64,000 nt of DNA, taken from contig NZ_CP045482.1 of the NCBI RefSeq assembly GCF_009729015.1, positions 368,001-432,000 on the forward strand, given 5' to 3'. The translations under genes and the position numbers were made by a program. The notes under the pieces are model-generated. The model saw only the letters and a list, made by a program, of their open reading frames with translations. It was not told the DNA's origin and did no database searches. The stretch is from Acidianus ambivalens. GTDB lineage: Archaea; Thermoproteota; Thermoprotei_A; Sulfolobales; Sulfolobaceae. Positions 51,322 through 63,843 of the stretch are shown here, in pieces. Every line of letters begins with the position of its first letter. The first letter of the stretch is position 1.

Positions 51322-52138
51322 TTCGTAATATTCCTATTCCCGGTACTTCTACTTCCACAACATCTCCCGGCTTTAAATATTCTTTATTTCCAAATTCTGC
51401 AACTCCTGCTGGAGTACCAGTAGTTATTATATCTCCTGGCTCTAAGGTAATTCCATTGCTTAAATAAGAAATTAGTTCCTCTATAGAAAATATCATATCT
51501 TCTGTAGACCCTTTTTGTACAATCTTCCCGTTAACCCTTGTTATTATTTCTAATGGAAAAGTTATTTCGTCCTTACTTACAACCCAAGGACCTATAGGTA
51601 AGCCAGTATCTAAAGACTTTCCCATAACCCAATTTAACCCATAAGGGTGAATTTCTGGAAATTGATAATCTCTAAAGCTTACATCATTAATAATTGTGAA
51701 TCCAAATACATAATCCATTGCTTCTTCCTTTTTTATATATTTACCTCTTTTACCTATTATAATCCCAATTTCTCCCTCATAATCAACCTTTCTAACTCCT
51801 CTAGGTATGATTATTGAATCTCCGTGAGCTATTATAGAATTATTTCCTTTCATAAAGAAGTAAGGCTGTTTAGGTGGCTCAATTGAAGACTCCTTGGAAT
51901 GAGATCTAAAATTAACTGCAGGCAAAAATACCTTGTTGGGAAATATTGCAGGCAAAAACTTAGATAACTTAACTTTTCTGTAACTTTTAACATTTTTAAA
52001 TAGATCAAAAGCTTTTACCACATTTTTTGAGTCTTCAAGCACGCACTCGATTCCCTCAAAATCCGGAACATAAAATTCGTCATTTATTACAAAAACTGTT
52101 GTCTTTTTTCCATTCACTAAACCTTGTGTAAATCTCAT
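51299..52138 (-). CDS. Fumarylacetoacetate hydrolase-family protein
   Basis: A 279-residue FAH-fold enzyme. The N domain is about 80 residues. The catalytic domain has FLPAVNFRSHSKE, VDYEGEIGIIIGKRG with the two metal-binding Glu residues, GFTIINDVSFRDYQ with the Asp, MGKSLDTGLPIGPW and TGTPAGVAEFG. The family includes hydrolases, decarboxylases and dehydratases of the 2-keto-acid type; the Sulfolobus 2-keto-3-deoxyarabinonate dehydratase belongs to it, but the substrate here cannot be told. It overlaps the NicO-like gene by four bases. Confidence 0.8.
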   Translation of the reverse strand: MRFTQGLVNGKKTTVFVINDEFYVPDFEGIECVLEDSKNVVKAFDLFKNVKSYRKVKLSKFLPAIFPNKVFLPAVNFRSHSKESSIEPPKQPYFFMKGNNSIIAHGDSIIIPRGVRKVDYEGEIGIIIGKRGKYIKKEEAMDYVFGFTIINDVSFRDYQFPEIHPYGLNWVMGKSLDTGLPIGPWVVSKDEITFPLEIITRVNGKIVQKGSTEDMIFSIEELISYLSNGITLEPGDIITTGTPAGVAEFGNKEYLKPGDVVEVEVPGIGILRNEIKNEF

Positions 52139-52680
52139 AGAACCTCAAATGTGGAAAATCCTAAAAAGATTATGGTTAATAGGGATATTGCCACATTTAT
52201 TGGTTTGTCGAATTTTCTAGGAATCATATTTAATGAACTTAATGCAAATATTGATAATGTAGACGAAAGTATGAATATCCCTACTATAGCTGTAGAATAA
52301 ATTATATTATCCAGAGATATAGCAAGAACTACTGTAATTATCTTAGAAGGCGTGACTACTAATGAACCTTGAAGGAGTCCCATTTCTTTTGGTTCTATCT
52401 CAAATTCTTTCCCTAATAACGCAGAAGCAAGTAGAATTAAGGCTACACCTATTCCTATTAAATTGCCTATAATATTTAGATAAACAGAATTAATGGAAGT
52501 TATAATTAGTATTATGGTCAAAGGTATAGCTAATATTACAAATCCTAAAGAATGAAATAGGGAAAATTTTAGAATTTTAACAGAATTTTTCAAAATTCTT
52601 GCAGTAGCTATATGATCTGGATCTAGCCCATGAGTTAATCCTAAGAGGGTCACTATTAATGCGTCCTGAAAGAACATCAT
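52135..52680 (-). CDS. NicO-like nickel/cobalt transporter family membrane protein
   Basis: A 181-residue protein with six hydrophobic segments. The start GLTHGLDPDHIATARILK is close to the HAxDADHI signature of nickel/cobalt permeases (H-x4-DH), and a second His lies in FHSLGFVILAIP. The C-terminal segments resemble the other half of the NicO fold. A metal-ion (nickel or cobalt) role is therefore likely but unproven. It overlaps the FAH gene by four bases and lies 92 bases downstream of the repeat protein at 52773, transcribed in the same direction. Confidence 0.7.
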   Translation of the reverse strand: MMFFQDALIVTLLGLTHGLDPDHIATARILKNSVKILKFSLFHSLGFVILAIPLTIILIITSINSVYLNIIGNLIGIGVALILLASALLGKEFEIEPKEMGLLQGSLVVTPSKIITVVLAISLDNIIYSTAIVGIFILSSTLSIFALSSLNMIPRKFDKPINVAISLLTIIFLGFSTFEVL

Positions 52681-52772
52681 AAGTAATACAAAGCATGCAT
52701 ATAAAAATTACTTATTGACACTATAAAAATTAATAATTGACACCATGAGAATTACTACCAAGAAAAAAGTCT

Positions 52773-54224
<1,452 letters not shown>

Positions 54225-54432
54225 CTATAATCTATTTACGCAATTAGTTTAATAATTTTATGAGTAATGAAATGTAGGTTTTAGCTTACATAATATTTTT
54301 CAAGATTTCTCGTTACTATTTAACATGTTTTTATACACTTTCGTAGTATTTTTTTATATTTAAGAATCTAAATTATCTTTTCTTTTTACTTTTATTCATG
54401 GTTGAAAGCTTTTAGATTTTCTTGCTAAAAAT

Positions 54433-54441
54433 CTTTATATA
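54433..54441 (+). promoter_or_regulatory. TATA box of the DUF202 gene
   Basis: CTTTATATA lies 23-31 bases before the ATG at 54464 and so predicts a leaderless transcript. Confidence 0.6.
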
Positions 54442-54463
54442 ATAGGTAGTCATTAAACCCTTG

Positions 54464-54799
54464 ATGGGCTCTCCTTCAGATCATCTAGCAAATGAGAGAA
54501 CTTTTCTGGCATGGGTTAGAACAGGAATAGCATTAATAGGCTTCGGTTTTGTAATAGCGAAATTTGCTTTATTCATATCTATTCTCAAAGGTGCAAAAAC
54601 CTTATCTTCAAGCTCTGTAACTTATGGTGAAGTTATGATTATTCTGGGCGGAATTGTAATACTCTACGGCTTATATTCTTATCTAGAAAATGAAAAAGAT
54701 ATATCTAGGAATCAATATACACCAAGGGTCTTACCTAATATGATATTTGTAGGGATAATTTTGGCTATTACAGTAATCCTAGCACTCTTCATAATATGA
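54464..54799 (+). CDS. DUF202-family small membrane protein
   Basis: A 111-residue protein from the ATG at 54464. It begins [20 protein letters not shown], the DUF202 (YidH) signature with the ERTFLAWxRT motif. Three membrane helices follow at about residues 18-42, 50-69 and 88-110. The role of the family is unknown. Its end overlaps the convergent cation exchanger by 11 bases. Confidence 0.85.
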   Translation: MGSPSDHLANERTFLAWVRTGIALIGFGFVIAKFALFISILKGAKTLSSSSVTYGEVMIILGGIVILYGLYSYLENEKDISRNQYTPRVLPNMIFVGIILAITVILALFII

Positions 54800-55709
54800 G
54801 GTCAAGATAAATGATAATAAAATACAAGGCTATGAGAAGTATAGACTCATACTTAGTCACCTTACCGTCAAGAAGTATACCTATACCTATTACATTGGCT
54901 ATAACTGCAGATATGAGTTCCGGTAAAGAATTATAAAAGCTATATGACGAGAAGAATCCAATTAATCCCAGTAATAAAGTAGAGTTCTCTATTTTACTTC
55001 CTACAAAACTAACTATTGCCAAAGACCCTCCATTCAAATTTCTCATTGCCAATCTAATGCCAGATATTTTTTCCTCAAGCTCTGCTGCTATTGGAGTTAT
55101 CAATAGCGAAGTCCAAGCTATAGGTAAATTAAATTCTTTAGATATTGCAACAATGCATTTAACAAACAGGTCTGAAAAGGCTAATATCAGAATTGCTCCT
55201 ATTACTAGTTCTATAACGCTCTTAGATAAGTTGGTAATTTTATCGTTTTCTTTTTCATCTTTACCCTTCTTAATTCTATAAAAAATATAAAATATGTATA
55301 TTGATGACAATACTATTGCTGTCAAAATGTTAAATCTACCATAAAAAACTATTACAGCTAGAATAATAGTATTAAGGATTAAGAAATTATTTTCAACTTT
55401 ATAATCATAATTCATCGTCAGGGATCTATTCCAGGAAAATGAATAAATTAAACCAACCAAACCTATGCCTAAAGTAAATAATATTACATTGCCACCAATT
55501 GCGGAGCCAATAGCAACTTCATATTCTCTATTAAGTAACGCGTATACAGTAATTACTGTTTCCGGTAATGCTGTTAAAAAACCTAAAATTACTCCTCCAG
55601 CAATTCCTTGCCCGAACTTTCTTTCCATATTTTCTGTACCCCTGGCAAGAAGCTCTGCAGCAATAATCAGGATTGTTAAAACTCCTATGAATCTGATTAA
55701 GTCCGCCAT
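54789..55709 (-). CDS. Sodium/calcium exchanger family protein (CaCA)
   Basis: A 306-residue protein with ten hydrophobic segments in two halves. The alpha repeats are [20 protein letters not shown] with [15 protein letters not shown], and [20 protein letters not shown] with [15 protein letters not shown]. The conserved Glu and Asn/Ser positions of the YrbG group are present, although the second repeat has ELEEK where most have PE. It exchanges cations across the membrane, probably calcium for sodium or protons. It starts 63 bases from the Lrp-like gene on the other strand. Confidence 0.85.
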   Translation of the reverse strand: MADLIRFIGVLTILIIAAELLARGTENMERKFGQGIAGGVILGFLTALPETVITVYALLNREYEVAIGSAIGGNVILFTLGIGLVGLIYSFSWNRSLTMNYDYKVENNFLILNTIILAVIVFYGRFNILTAIVLSSIYIFYIFYRIKKGKDEKENDKITNLSKSVIELVIGAILILAFSDLFVKCIVAISKEFNLPIAWTSLLITPIAAELEEKISGIRLAMRNLNGGSLAIVSFVGSKIENSTLLLGLIGFFSSYSFYNSLPELISAVIANVIGIGILLDGKVTKYESILLIALYFIIIYLDLIL

Positions 55710-55772
55710 TTACTTTCATTTTAGCTTTTACAACATAACTAATTATTAACCCCTTTCATTTACTTAAATTAG

Positions 55773-56558
55773 ATGGACGAACTAGACAAGAAAATATTAC
55801 TTTACCTATTTCGTGATGGTAGAATATCTATTCGTAGCTTAGCGTCTCTGTTAAATCTAACTCCTCCTACCGTTCTTTATAGAATAAAAAATTTGGAAAA
55901 AGAGGAAATATTAGAGGGTTTTCAACTTTTAGTCGATCCTAACTTTTACGGTAAATATTATTCTTTTATTGCATTCAAAAATTTAATGGATATGGATGAT
56001 AAATGGGTATTTCTAAAATTTAAATGTGTTGAATGGCTAAATGTATACGGAATAGTTGGAGGGAGTAATGCTGAAATTGAAGATAGAATATCCTTTATGA
56101 GAAAGACTCTTGGAGAGCCAGTAATGCAGTATACTCCCCTTCAACAACCTTTGCCACCTAAGGAACTCGACATAAAAATAGTTAAAGCATTGCAAGAAGA
56201 CCCTAGAGCGTCGACTGCAGAAATTTCAAAGAAATTAGGAATAGATAGTAAAATAGTAATAAAAAGACTAAAAATCATGAAAAATAGAGGATATATATCT
56301 GTGATACCTAAAATAAATATACCAAAGAGTGGAATGTCAGTATTTTCTATGTTCTCTAAAAGGGTTCCAGAAATAAGGGCCATTCTTTCTCCTTGCAGAG
56401 TCTTGGAAATTGTGGATAAGAATAACGTGGGTATAGAAGTTTGTCTAACTGAAAACATAGAAAATGTGAGGAATTATGTAAGAGCAGTTAGAGAAAAAGA
56501 TAAGGAAGCTGACGTGATGATCATATATGATATAAATACGAAGGGTATCGTAGAATAG
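55773..56558 (+). CDS. Lrp/AsnC-like regulator with two helix-turn-helix domains
   Basis: A 261-residue protein with two similar halves. Each has an Lrp-type DNA-binding domain: [19 protein letters not shown] to [16 protein letters not shown] (1-48) and [20 protein letters not shown] to [16 protein letters not shown] (about 129-175). Each is followed by about 75 residues without the usual RAM ligand domain pattern being clear. This double build could bind two operator sites or act as a monomer. It may control the gluconolactonase that starts 40 bases downstream. Confidence 0.75.
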   Translation: MDELDKKILLYLFRDGRISIRSLASLLNLTPPTVLYRIKNLEKEEILEGFQLLVDPNFYGKYYSFIAFKNLMDMDDKWVFLKFKCVEWLNVYGIVGGSNAEIEDRISFMRKTLGEPVMQYTPLQQPLPPKELDIKIVKALQEDPRASTAEISKKLGIDSKIVIKRLKIMKNRGYISVIPKINIPKSGMSVFSMFSKRVPEIRAILSPCRVLEIVDKNNVGIEVCLTENIENVRNYVRAVREKDKEADVMIIYDINTKGIVE

Positions 56559-56597
56559 TATCAGCAAGAATAAAATATCTAATTTCCTATAATTTGT

Positions 56598-57449
<852 letters not shown>

Positions 57450-57459
57450 TATCTAACAT

Positions 57460-58086
57460 ATGATATTAGTAACAACCTTTGGCTTTGACGAGAAATTTCA
57501 GATAAGGGCAGTGCTCAATTACGGTAAGAATATAGAAAAAGTGATAATAGTAACGTCTATTACAGACAGCGATAAAGTTAAGAAAGCATTATCATCGTTT
57601 ACAACATTTCTCGATAATTCGTCAATAAGTTACGAAATAGTCAAAGTAGATCCTATAAATTTTATAAATTCTGTCGCAGTAATAGCATATTATTTACCGA
57701 CAGATAAGAAAATTATTGCAAATCTAAGCGGAGGTATGAGAGCTATAATAATGGAGACGCTTACAGCTTTGGCATTAAAAGGAGTAGACGCTGATGTCGA
57801 AATAGAAACAGAAGATTTTCAAGGTAAAATTTCTTTTAAAGTATCTGATCTTACCAGGGGTGATATAAATACTGATCATCTTCTTATACTAAGGGAAATA
57901 TGGAGAGGGAATAGAAGTATTTATAAGTTGGCAAAAGCTACTGGAATGTCGACATCTGCTGTAAGCAGAAAGCTTTCAAAACTATTAAAATATGGCTATA
58001 TTAGAAGGGAAGACACTAGTTATATTTTAAATAATAAAGGAATGATAATGGCACTAATGATGGAAATGGCAGACGAAAACGCTTAG
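57460..58086 (+). CDS. Csa3-like CARF/winged-helix regulator, not near a CRISPR locus
   Basis: A 208-residue protein. Residues 1 to about 125 form a CARF domain: [19 protein letters not shown], a strand KVIIVTSIT and the ligand loop [20 protein letters not shown] (85-104). Residues about 138-195 are a winged helix: [40 protein letters not shown]. This is the build of Csa3, which in Sulfolobus binds cyclic tetra-adenylate and controls CRISPR adaptation and interference genes. Here no cas genes are nearby, so it may act on remote targets. It overlaps the PadR gene by four bases at its end. Confidence 0.85.
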   Translation: MILVTTFGFDEKFQIRAVLNYGKNIEKVIIVTSITDSDKVKKALSSFTTFLDNSSISYEIVKVDPINFINSVAVIAYYLPTDKKIIANLSGGMRAIIMETLTALALKGVDADVEIETEDFQGKISFKVSDLTRGDINTDHLLILREIWRGNRSIYKLAKATGMSTSAVSRKLSKLLKYGYIRREDTSYILNNKGMIMALMMEMADENA

Positions 58087-58517
58087 CTTACCGATTTAAG
58101 CTTTTCAATTATCTTTCTTATTCTATCCTTCTCTTCAGAATTTAACGAATCCCAGTTATCTAAGATATAGTCTACCAATGATTCAAGTTCTGTTATCGCA
58201 TTATCTATTCTTCTCTCTTTAGGAATCCCTCCTAGTAATTCTTTACCTTTATTAGTTAGACCGTAGTATTTTTTAGTTCCTTCTGTTTTCACAACTTCTA
58301 TTAATCCTTCAGCCTCCAATTCTCTTATCATAGGATAAACTGATCCAGGAGAAGGCCTCCACATTCCCATACTACTTTCTTCTACTTTTTCCATTATTTC
58401 TGCTCCAGTTAATGGCCCATTGGTATAAAGTAAGTAAAGTATTATTTGTCTAAGTCCTCTACCTCTATGGAAATGCACGTGATAAGTTCTTAATTCAAAC
58501 TTAATATTGTTTTGCAT
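58083..58517 (-). CDS. PadR-family transcription regulator
   Basis: A 144-residue PadR protein. [20 protein letters not shown] starts the winged helix, with [16 protein letters not shown] and [20 protein letters not shown] as the recognition helix and [20 protein letters not shown] as the wing. The C-terminal helix ([15 protein letters not shown]) mediates dimerisation. The ligand and targets are unknown. Its promoter region is the long gap at 58518-58929. Confidence 0.85.
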   Translation of the reverse strand: MQNNIKFELRTYHVHFHRGRGLRQIILYLLYTNGPLTGAEIMEKVEESSMGMWRPSPGSVYPMIRELEAEGLIEVVKTEGTKKYYGLTNKGKELLGGIPKERRIDNAITELESLVDYILDNWDSLNSEEKDRIRKIIEKLKSVS

Positions 58518-58929
58518 TTTACTTTCGGCGAACTTATCGTCATTAAATAATTTTTTATTAATACATGTTATATTCCACCTATCTTTTATTTTATTGCGTA
58601 ATATTTGATTATAATGTTAACTAATATTGGGGAAATATATGTATATTGTTAAACAATTATATATCAATGATAAGATATTAAACCCTTCTATATATAGAGA
58701 TTATCCTTAGTCATCGTTCCCTTACCTAAAATTGATAAATTATCTATATAGAGAATCTGGAAAACTATTCATCATTATTACGTGAAATAATAAAGATATT
58801 TAGCCAGATCGGTTATAAGTTTAAAATCAGTACACTAGTTATCGTCTATAATTTACATTAATGTTTAGACCAATTAATGTTAATAATTTTTATAAGCTTC
58901 TCACTTACTAAACTTTTCTTAGACCACAA
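58518..58929. other. Long intergenic region between PadR and a tiny ORF
   Basis: This AT-rich stretch of about 410 bases has no reading frame of note. It holds the PadR promoter on the minus strand and, at the right end, the promoter of the tiny ORF at 58930. Several AT-rich semi-palindromes (for example around 58630-58665 and 58690-58705) could be regulator sites, but none stands out. Confidence 0.45.
58888..58897 (+). promoter_or_regulatory. Strong TATA box before a tiny ORF
   Basis: TTTTATAAGC is a near-ideal crenarchaeal TATA element. It lies 33-42 bases before the ATG at 58930, so the transcript would start near 58920 with a leader of about ten bases. Confidence 0.6.
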
Positions 58930-58989
58930 ATGGCAAAGAAAGGAAAGAAGACACAAGGACAACAACAAGGCGGAGAAAAGAAACAATAA
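58930..58989 (+). CDS. Very small basic protein, 19 residues
   Basis: From the ATG at 58930 the frame reads MAKKGKKTQGQQQGGEKKQ and stops at 58989. It is made almost only of Lys, Gln and Gly, so it would be disordered and bind nucleic acid or the ribosome. It is supported by a strong TATA box at the right distance and by a T-rich sequence after it, and no other gene can use that promoter for 230 bases. It is too short to be certain; a small RNA gene is the alternative. Confidence 0.45.
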   Translation: MAKKGKKTQGQQQGGEKKQ

Positions 58990-59223
58990 ATTATTGGGGG
59001 TATATACTCGGTAATATTTTAAGTCAATATCTTTTTTAAACTTATCCTTTTTGATGAGTTGTAGAATACTGGAGATTTCTTAGATCATTTAGCTTATCTA
59101 ATTAGTATAAATTCTAAATCTATCGATTGATTAAAAGTAAGTTTATGTTATTTCTGAAAGAAACTACAAAGAACCTTCTAGGCAGTAGAGCTAATTTTAT
59201 ATGAAAACGCCGAAGTTAGAATT

Positions 59224-59850
59224 ATGGATATTGCAGTCTTATTAGCTTCACTAGGAATAAGCATTTTAGAATTGTCAGAAGCAGGTGCTGTAGCTGTAAT
59301 ATTTAATGGAATATACAAAAATGGAAAGCCGTATATTTACGGGCTGGCAGGAGTACTTACAGTTTTAATTCCAGTTTTTACCTTAGGAAGATACATAGTA
59401 TTTCTTCCCTTAGAGTACGTGCTTATAGTAGCTGGAGTAATCCTATTCTATTTTGGATACAAATTGATAAGAAGTGCTAGAAGGTATTTCAAAGGGATAA
59501 AAATAGTACACAAAGAAGAAGGCGAAGAAACTTTAACTACAGTTTACGTAGTGGGCTTTACAGAGGCACTTGAAGCAGGTCTTGTAATACTAGCATTAAT
59601 CCCACAATCTTATATTTCCGCATTGACTGGAACTTTGTTAGCTTCAATCCTAGTTATAGCATTATTATTCGTGTTAAAAGCACAGATAATGAAGATTAGA
59701 GTTCCTCAATTAAAGTATGTACTTTCAGCACTGCTATTCAGTCTAGGAACTTTATTCTTTGGAGAAGCTTTCTTTGATATTGACGAACTATATCTAGGAT
59801 TATTCTTTGTAATATACCTAGGACTAAATTATGTGATAATAAAAATGTGA
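59224..59850 (+). CDS. Six-helix membrane protein with two E-x-x-E-A motifs
   Basis: A 208-residue integral membrane protein with six or seven helices in two halves. Each half has a Glu pair in its first helix: [14 protein letters not shown] (E16, E19) and [13 protein letters not shown] (E114, E117). This resembles COG4280 and, loosely, the acidic motifs of iron permeases (REGLE) and of UPF0016/Gdt1 transporters, so a metal-ion carrier is likely. A charged loop ([15 protein letters not shown]) separates the halves. It stands alone. Confidence 0.65.
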   Translation: MDIAVLLASLGISILELSEAGAVAVIFNGIYKNGKPYIYGLAGVLTVLIPVFTLGRYIVFLPLEYVLIVAGVILFYFGYKLIRSARRYFKGIKIVHKEEGEETLTTVYVVGFTEALEAGLVILALIPQSYISALTGTLLASILVIALLFVLKAQIMKIRVPQLKYVLSALLFSLGTLFFGEAFFDIDELYLGLFFVIYLGLNYVIIKM

Positions 59851-59917
59851 GAAGAACACACATTAATAAAAACAAATTGAACAAAAGAATAAATAAAAAT
59901 TAATATCTTTTTATTAT

Positions 59918-60196
59918 TTATCTACTTCTTTCTTCAACTTTCTGTTTTTCCTTTTCTACAGGTTTACCTAGTACAGAGTACGGGAATTGGCTGTATATTA
60001 TTCCAGCTATCAATAATAGAATTACAGTTATTATTCCCACAGCAGCTACTTGTGATGCTGTTAACGGTGTAGTTGTTGCATTGCCTGTCACTACGATTGC
60101 TACAACGAATTCTAAGATTAAGCCTATTATGAATATTACCTTAAAGATTTTGTCCATTTCTTCTAATTCTTTCTCATTTACTGTCATTTTTATCAC
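59918..60196 (-). CDS. Small membrane protein accompanying YeeE/YedE
   Basis: A 92-residue protein with two hydrophobic helices (about 18-38 and 47-70) between an acidic start ([13 protein letters not shown]) and a Lys/Glu-rich tail ([12 protein letters not shown]). It overlaps the start of nothing but follows the YeeE/YedE transporter with a four-base overlap, so the two are translated together. A role as a partner subunit is likely from this alone. I do not recognise the family. Confidence 0.65.
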   Translation of the reverse strand: MIKMTVNEKELEEMDKIFKVIFIIGLILEFVVAIVVTGNATTTPLTASQVAAVGIITVILLLIAGIIYSQFPYSVLGKPVEKEKQKVEERSR

Positions 60197-61425
60197 CTCT
60201 TCTTGTAAACATAATGTGCAGTTATTAGCATGGAAGCGAATACTGCAGCAGTGAATTCTAATCCACTTAATGACATTTGTAGGTCACCACTTAATATATG
60301 TCCGGATGCACAACCATTGGCCATTCTTGCACCAAATAGCATTAAGTACGCACCGCCGAATGATCCTAAGAATCTCTTTGCAGGGTTAGTTCCAAACCTT
60401 TCAGCCCAGCTAGGTGGTATTATATCTCTAAATGCAGTAAATCTCCTAGTTAAGAATACTGCACTGAAGAATGCACCCATTAATGTTCCAATGTCGCTAT
60501 AAGGCTCCCAGCCAATTCCCTTGAACACTATTTGTGAATACTTGAAAGTTGGCATAAATAAGTGTCCAGCAATCCAAGAGTCAGTAGTAGATTCGCCGAA
60601 TATTTGGTGTAAGAACATCTCTGCAACCACTGTTAACGCTACAATTCCTGCAACTGAAACCATGAACCACCTAGTTACGTTATCTTCAACAGCGTAATAC
60701 TCATTTAACTTCTTTGCTAAGCTATTTTCACTATAAGGTAATCCGCCTTCAGTTAAGAATCTTGCAGTCTCCTGATGCATTTGAATTTCTTGTGGTGTTA
60801 GTCTTCTTTGTATATTTGCTCTGAAGCAGCTCCTAACTCCTCCTTTATACCTTGGTAAATAGTAAGCTAGTAAGAACATTCCTATTGCGTAGATTATTGA
60901 AATTCCGAATAAGTCCAGTGGCGTTAATCCACCCCAAGGTATTAAGTACTCTTTTCCTGAAGGATGAGTAGCTCCTATTATTAGGCTACCAAAGTTTCCT
61001 ACTGTGGTTAACCATTGTCCTGCTGGGGTTTGATATAAAGCAGTCCAAGTGGCCGCACCTAATATTGCTCCAAATACCGCATATATTGCATCTCTTCTTC
61101 CTTCTCCCAAAGCCATCCATATTGAGCCAGGGAAGTATCCTGAAAGTGCTAATCCCGCTCCGAAGAATAAACCTCCTATAAGTACTCCTATTACATAAAA
61201 CGGCTTAGGACTCCAATGAAAACCAACGCCTGCAGCATATAAACCGAAGAGTACTGGAGTTCCAATAGCAAATCCTAATGCAATACAAGCTACGAATAAT
61301 CTATCTTCCCACTTTGCTAGTCTAATTAAAGTCTCAGGATTTGATATTCCCCATATTTCCGCTGCTGCACCAATTATGAAACCTATAACCAATCCAACCC
61401 ACATTGGGGCTGTATAGGTTATCAT
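60193..61425 (-). CDS. YeeE/YedE-family sulfur (thiosulfate) transporter
   Basis: A 410-residue membrane protein with about ten helices. The two sulfur-transport repeats contain [20 protein letters not shown] with [13 protein letters not shown], and [20 protein letters not shown], the GC(T/A)SGHxxSG motif that carries the essential Cys of the thiosulfate transporter TsuA. A cytoplasmic loop of about 80 residues ([20 protein letters not shown]) lies between. It imports thiosulfate or another sulfur compound, fitting a sulfur-oxidising archaeon. The small membrane protein overlaps its end by four bases. Confidence 0.88.
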   Translation of the reverse strand: MITYTAPMWVGLVIGFIIGAAAEIWGISNPETLIRLAKWEDRLFVACIALGFAIGTPVLFGLYAAGVGFHWSPKPFYVIGVLIGGLFFGAGLALSGYFPGSIWMALGEGRRDAIYAVFGAILGAATWTALYQTPAGQWLTTVGNFGSLIIGATHPSGKEYLIPWGGLTPLDLFGISIIYAIGMFLLAYYLPRYKGGVRSCFRANIQRRLTPQEIQMHQETARFLTEGGLPYSENSLAKKLNEYYAVEDNVTRWFMVSVAGIVALTVVAEMFLHQIFGESTTDSWIAGHLFMPTFKYSQIVFKGIGWEPYSDIGTLMGAFFSAVFLTRRFTAFRDIIPPSWAERFGTNPAKRFLGSFGGAYLMLFGARMANGCASGHILSGDLQMSLSGLEFTAAVFASMLITAHYVYKKR

Positions 61426-61685
61426 TTTACTTTATCACCAAAGATAACTTTCTTTTCACAAGATTAAATAAACTTCTTATAAAAAATATGGGAAATTAAC
61501 TTTAACAGAGTTAATACATTACAGAATATAAATTCTTTAAACTTTTTTTAAATATATCCGTTAAAAACTTATTACTTAGATATAGTCAGTAATTATATAA
61601 TGATAAATTATAGTTCCACAGAAGCACGTAAAACGTTAAAAAGCTTTAAACTATTCCTTAAATTCAACTACTAGTATAACATCCT

Positions 61686-62216
61686 ATGTATAGGTGTTGT
61701 GATAAAGAATTTCAAGACGAAAAGTCATTTGAAAAGCATATAAAGAGTACAAGACATCACTATTTAACGTCTTCTGAGTCTTTCAAGATATCTTTACCTA
61801 AGGATTACATATCGTCAATCATAGACAATAAAGAGGGCGCGATAAGGTTGCTAGGATTCTTACCTTATGAGGATAAGGTAATAATTCCTTTACGCTTATC
61901 TAGGAATGTGATCGGAGGAGTTTTAAAAAGGTCTTTAATAGCAAAGGCTGAAGGTCCTTATTATGATGCAGGATTAATAAATTACAAAATTGATGCAGGT
62001 AATATAAAATATAAAATAAGTTTTAGGCAAGCGAGATTAGGAGAAAGCTTAAGGCTAACTATTATTGTAACTTTTGAGGCTGAGCTAAACTTCTTAGGCT
62101 CTATCTTACCTGGTGCAGTAATAAAGAGCCTATCTTCCATTGTGATGCCGGATGATGTAATAGAGAACGTAAGAAAAGCATTGTTAATAGAAGAAAAAAG
62201 AAGTATTACACCTTAA
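61686..62216 (+). CDS. Zinc-finger-like N terminus with SRPBCC-like domain
   Basis: A 176-residue protein. It begins [20 protein letters not shown] and then STRHH, which looks like a C2H2 zinc finger in which the two Cys are adjacent instead of two apart. From about residue 35 there are alternating strands and helices ([19 protein letters not shown], then [20 protein letters not shown]) that could be an SRPBCC-type ligand-binding fold, ending with a long helix. I do not recognise a close family. It overlaps the convergent ThDP enzyme gene by 11 bases. Confidence 0.55.
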   Translation: MYRCCDKEFQDEKSFEKHIKSTRHHYLTSSESFKISLPKDYISSIIDNKEGAIRLLGFLPYEDKVIIPLRLSRNVIGGVLKRSLIAKAEGPYYDAGLINYKIDAGNIKYKISFRQARLGESLRLTIIVTFEAELNFLGSILPGAVIKSLSSIVMPDDVIENVRKALLIEEKRSITP

Positions 62217-63687
62217 GTTCTGCCAATTTTTGAGTATCGCCTTCCATTAACCACTCTATTCCTTTCTTATAGTCATCAAACTCTTTTCCTTCAAACCCGT
62301 AACTTGAAGCTAATTTCCACGGAGAAGTTATAGGTGAGAGAATTTCTGCATTAGTATTTCCCCAACCTTTAAGAGAATTGTATCCTTGATTGTTAATTAC
62401 AAGAACTTTCATTATCCCTCCGTATTTTGTTGCAGACCACAAAGCTTGAAAACTGTAATTAAAGCTTCCATCTCCAACTATTGCCAAGGCTTTACCTCCA
62501 GCAGAGGAATAACCGAAAGACGCAGGGATTGCCCAACCAATAAATCCTGCTCTATTTGCAAAGAATAACCTTCTTTTATAACCAACTATTGATCTTATTA
62601 TTTCCCTATAAGACGGTGCCTCATCAAATATGGCATAATTACCTAGACGAGGATACAGTAACTTCATTATTTCCTCCACTTTCTGATTTCTAGGCGGGGA
62701 AACTTTTACTGGACTAAATGCGTGAGGCTTTGCATATTTAATTGCAAGCTTTAGAAAGTCCCTAGGGTTACAAACTAAAGTCTTCCAGGGCCTTCTTGAC
62801 GCCTCAATCCAATCGTAAGTTACTTCAATAACCTCTTTTCCTTTCAGTACTTCGTCGTCCGGAAATAGCACATTATTTACGCTACCTCCTATGATTAGTA
62901 CAGCAGGAAAATCTTCAAGTACCTTATTTATTTCACTAGACCTTCTAGGTAAATCTCCTGCAAAAAGCCTATGTGGAGTCTCAAAAGGAGTTCTAGAAGC
63001 GAAAGGTTCAGCAAAAACTGGGGAGTTAATTTTCTCAGCGAATTCCCTCATTTCATCGTGAGCGTTGAATACATCTATTTCATATCCAGCTACTATTGCT
63101 ATTTTATCAAAGGAGTTAATCTCATCCATTACCTCCTTTACTTCGTCTTCCCTACAACAAAGTTCTACCTTGTGCGTAAAATTTTTAGCAGTTATGTTAA
63201 CTTCCTTGTCTTCTAAATCTTCAGGGATGGAAAGGAAAGTAGGCCCATAGGGAGGGGTCAAGGAAGTTTTTATTGCCCTTATAAGGAATTTAACGCCTTC
63301 GTCAGCATTTCTTGCTTCAAAGGACGCCTTAACTACTGGTTTAGATATCGTTGTTAAATCTCCGTAAAGTCTAGGTTCGTCTGAAAGGTGAGAAGAAGTC
63401 TGTTGACCTCCAATTATTACCATAGGTATTCTATCCATGTAAGCTGTGTAAAGGAATCCTAAGGCATTAGATAAGCCTGGAGCTGCGTGAAGGTTTACTA
63501 CAGCTAACTTCTCACTGCCTAAATGATATCCTTCAGCCATCCCTACTGCAATTCCATCCTGCAGAGCTAAATAGTATTTAAAATCTGGAGGTATTTTCTT
63601 TATAAAAGATAATTCAGTTGTTCCAGGATTCCCGTATATTCTATCAGTAAATTCCCTGAGTATTTCAAAAATCTTGTCCCCAAGCAT
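62206..63687 (-). CDS. Thiamine-diphosphate-dependent decarboxylase, benzoylformate decarboxylase-like
   Basis: A 493-residue ThDP enzyme. The N domain has [19 protein letters not shown], the start of benzoylformate decarboxylase-type proteins, and [19 protein letters not shown], where the catalytic Glu of most ThDP enzymes is replaced by Gln or Asp as in some members. The C domain holds the ThDP motif [20 protein letters not shown] ending in [13 protein letters not shown]. It decarboxylates a 2-keto acid, probably aromatic or branched, but acetolactate-synthase-like activity is possible. It begins 157 bases after the MFS gene fragment at the window end. Confidence 0.82.
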   Translation of the reverse strand: MLGDKIFEILREFTDRIYGNPGTTELSFIKKIPPDFKYYLALQDGIAVGMAEGYHLGSEKLAVVNLHAAPGLSNALGFLYTAYMDRIPMVIIGGQQTSSHLSDEPRLYGDLTTISKPVVKASFEARNADEGVKFLIRAIKTSLTPPYGPTFLSIPEDLEDKEVNITAKNFTHKVELCCREDEVKEVMDEINSFDKIAIVAGYEIDVFNAHDEMREFAEKINSPVFAEPFASRTPFETPHRLFAGDLPRRSSEINKVLEDFPAVLIIGGSVNNVLFPDDEVLKGKEVIEVTYDWIEASRRPWKTLVCNPRDFLKLAIKYAKPHAFSPVKVSPPRNQKVEEIMKLLYPRLGNYAIFDEAPSYREIIRSIVGYKRRLFFANRAGFIGWAIPASFGYSSAGGKALAIVGDGSFNYSFQALWSATKYGGIMKVLVINNQGYNSLKGWGNTNAEILSPITSPWKLASSYGFEGKEFDDYKKGIEWLMEGDTQKLAELKV

Positions 63688-63843
63688 ATAAAATAAGCTT
63701 GTAATGAAGTATAAAAACTATTTGATATGTTTTAACATTAATTGTTTTGTCAAATATTACAATCTATTTTTTTAAACATTTTATTTCTCCTAGACCTAGT
63801 CTGAAAGAAGTAAGAAGTCAGTTTCTGTATTTATTTAAAACAT

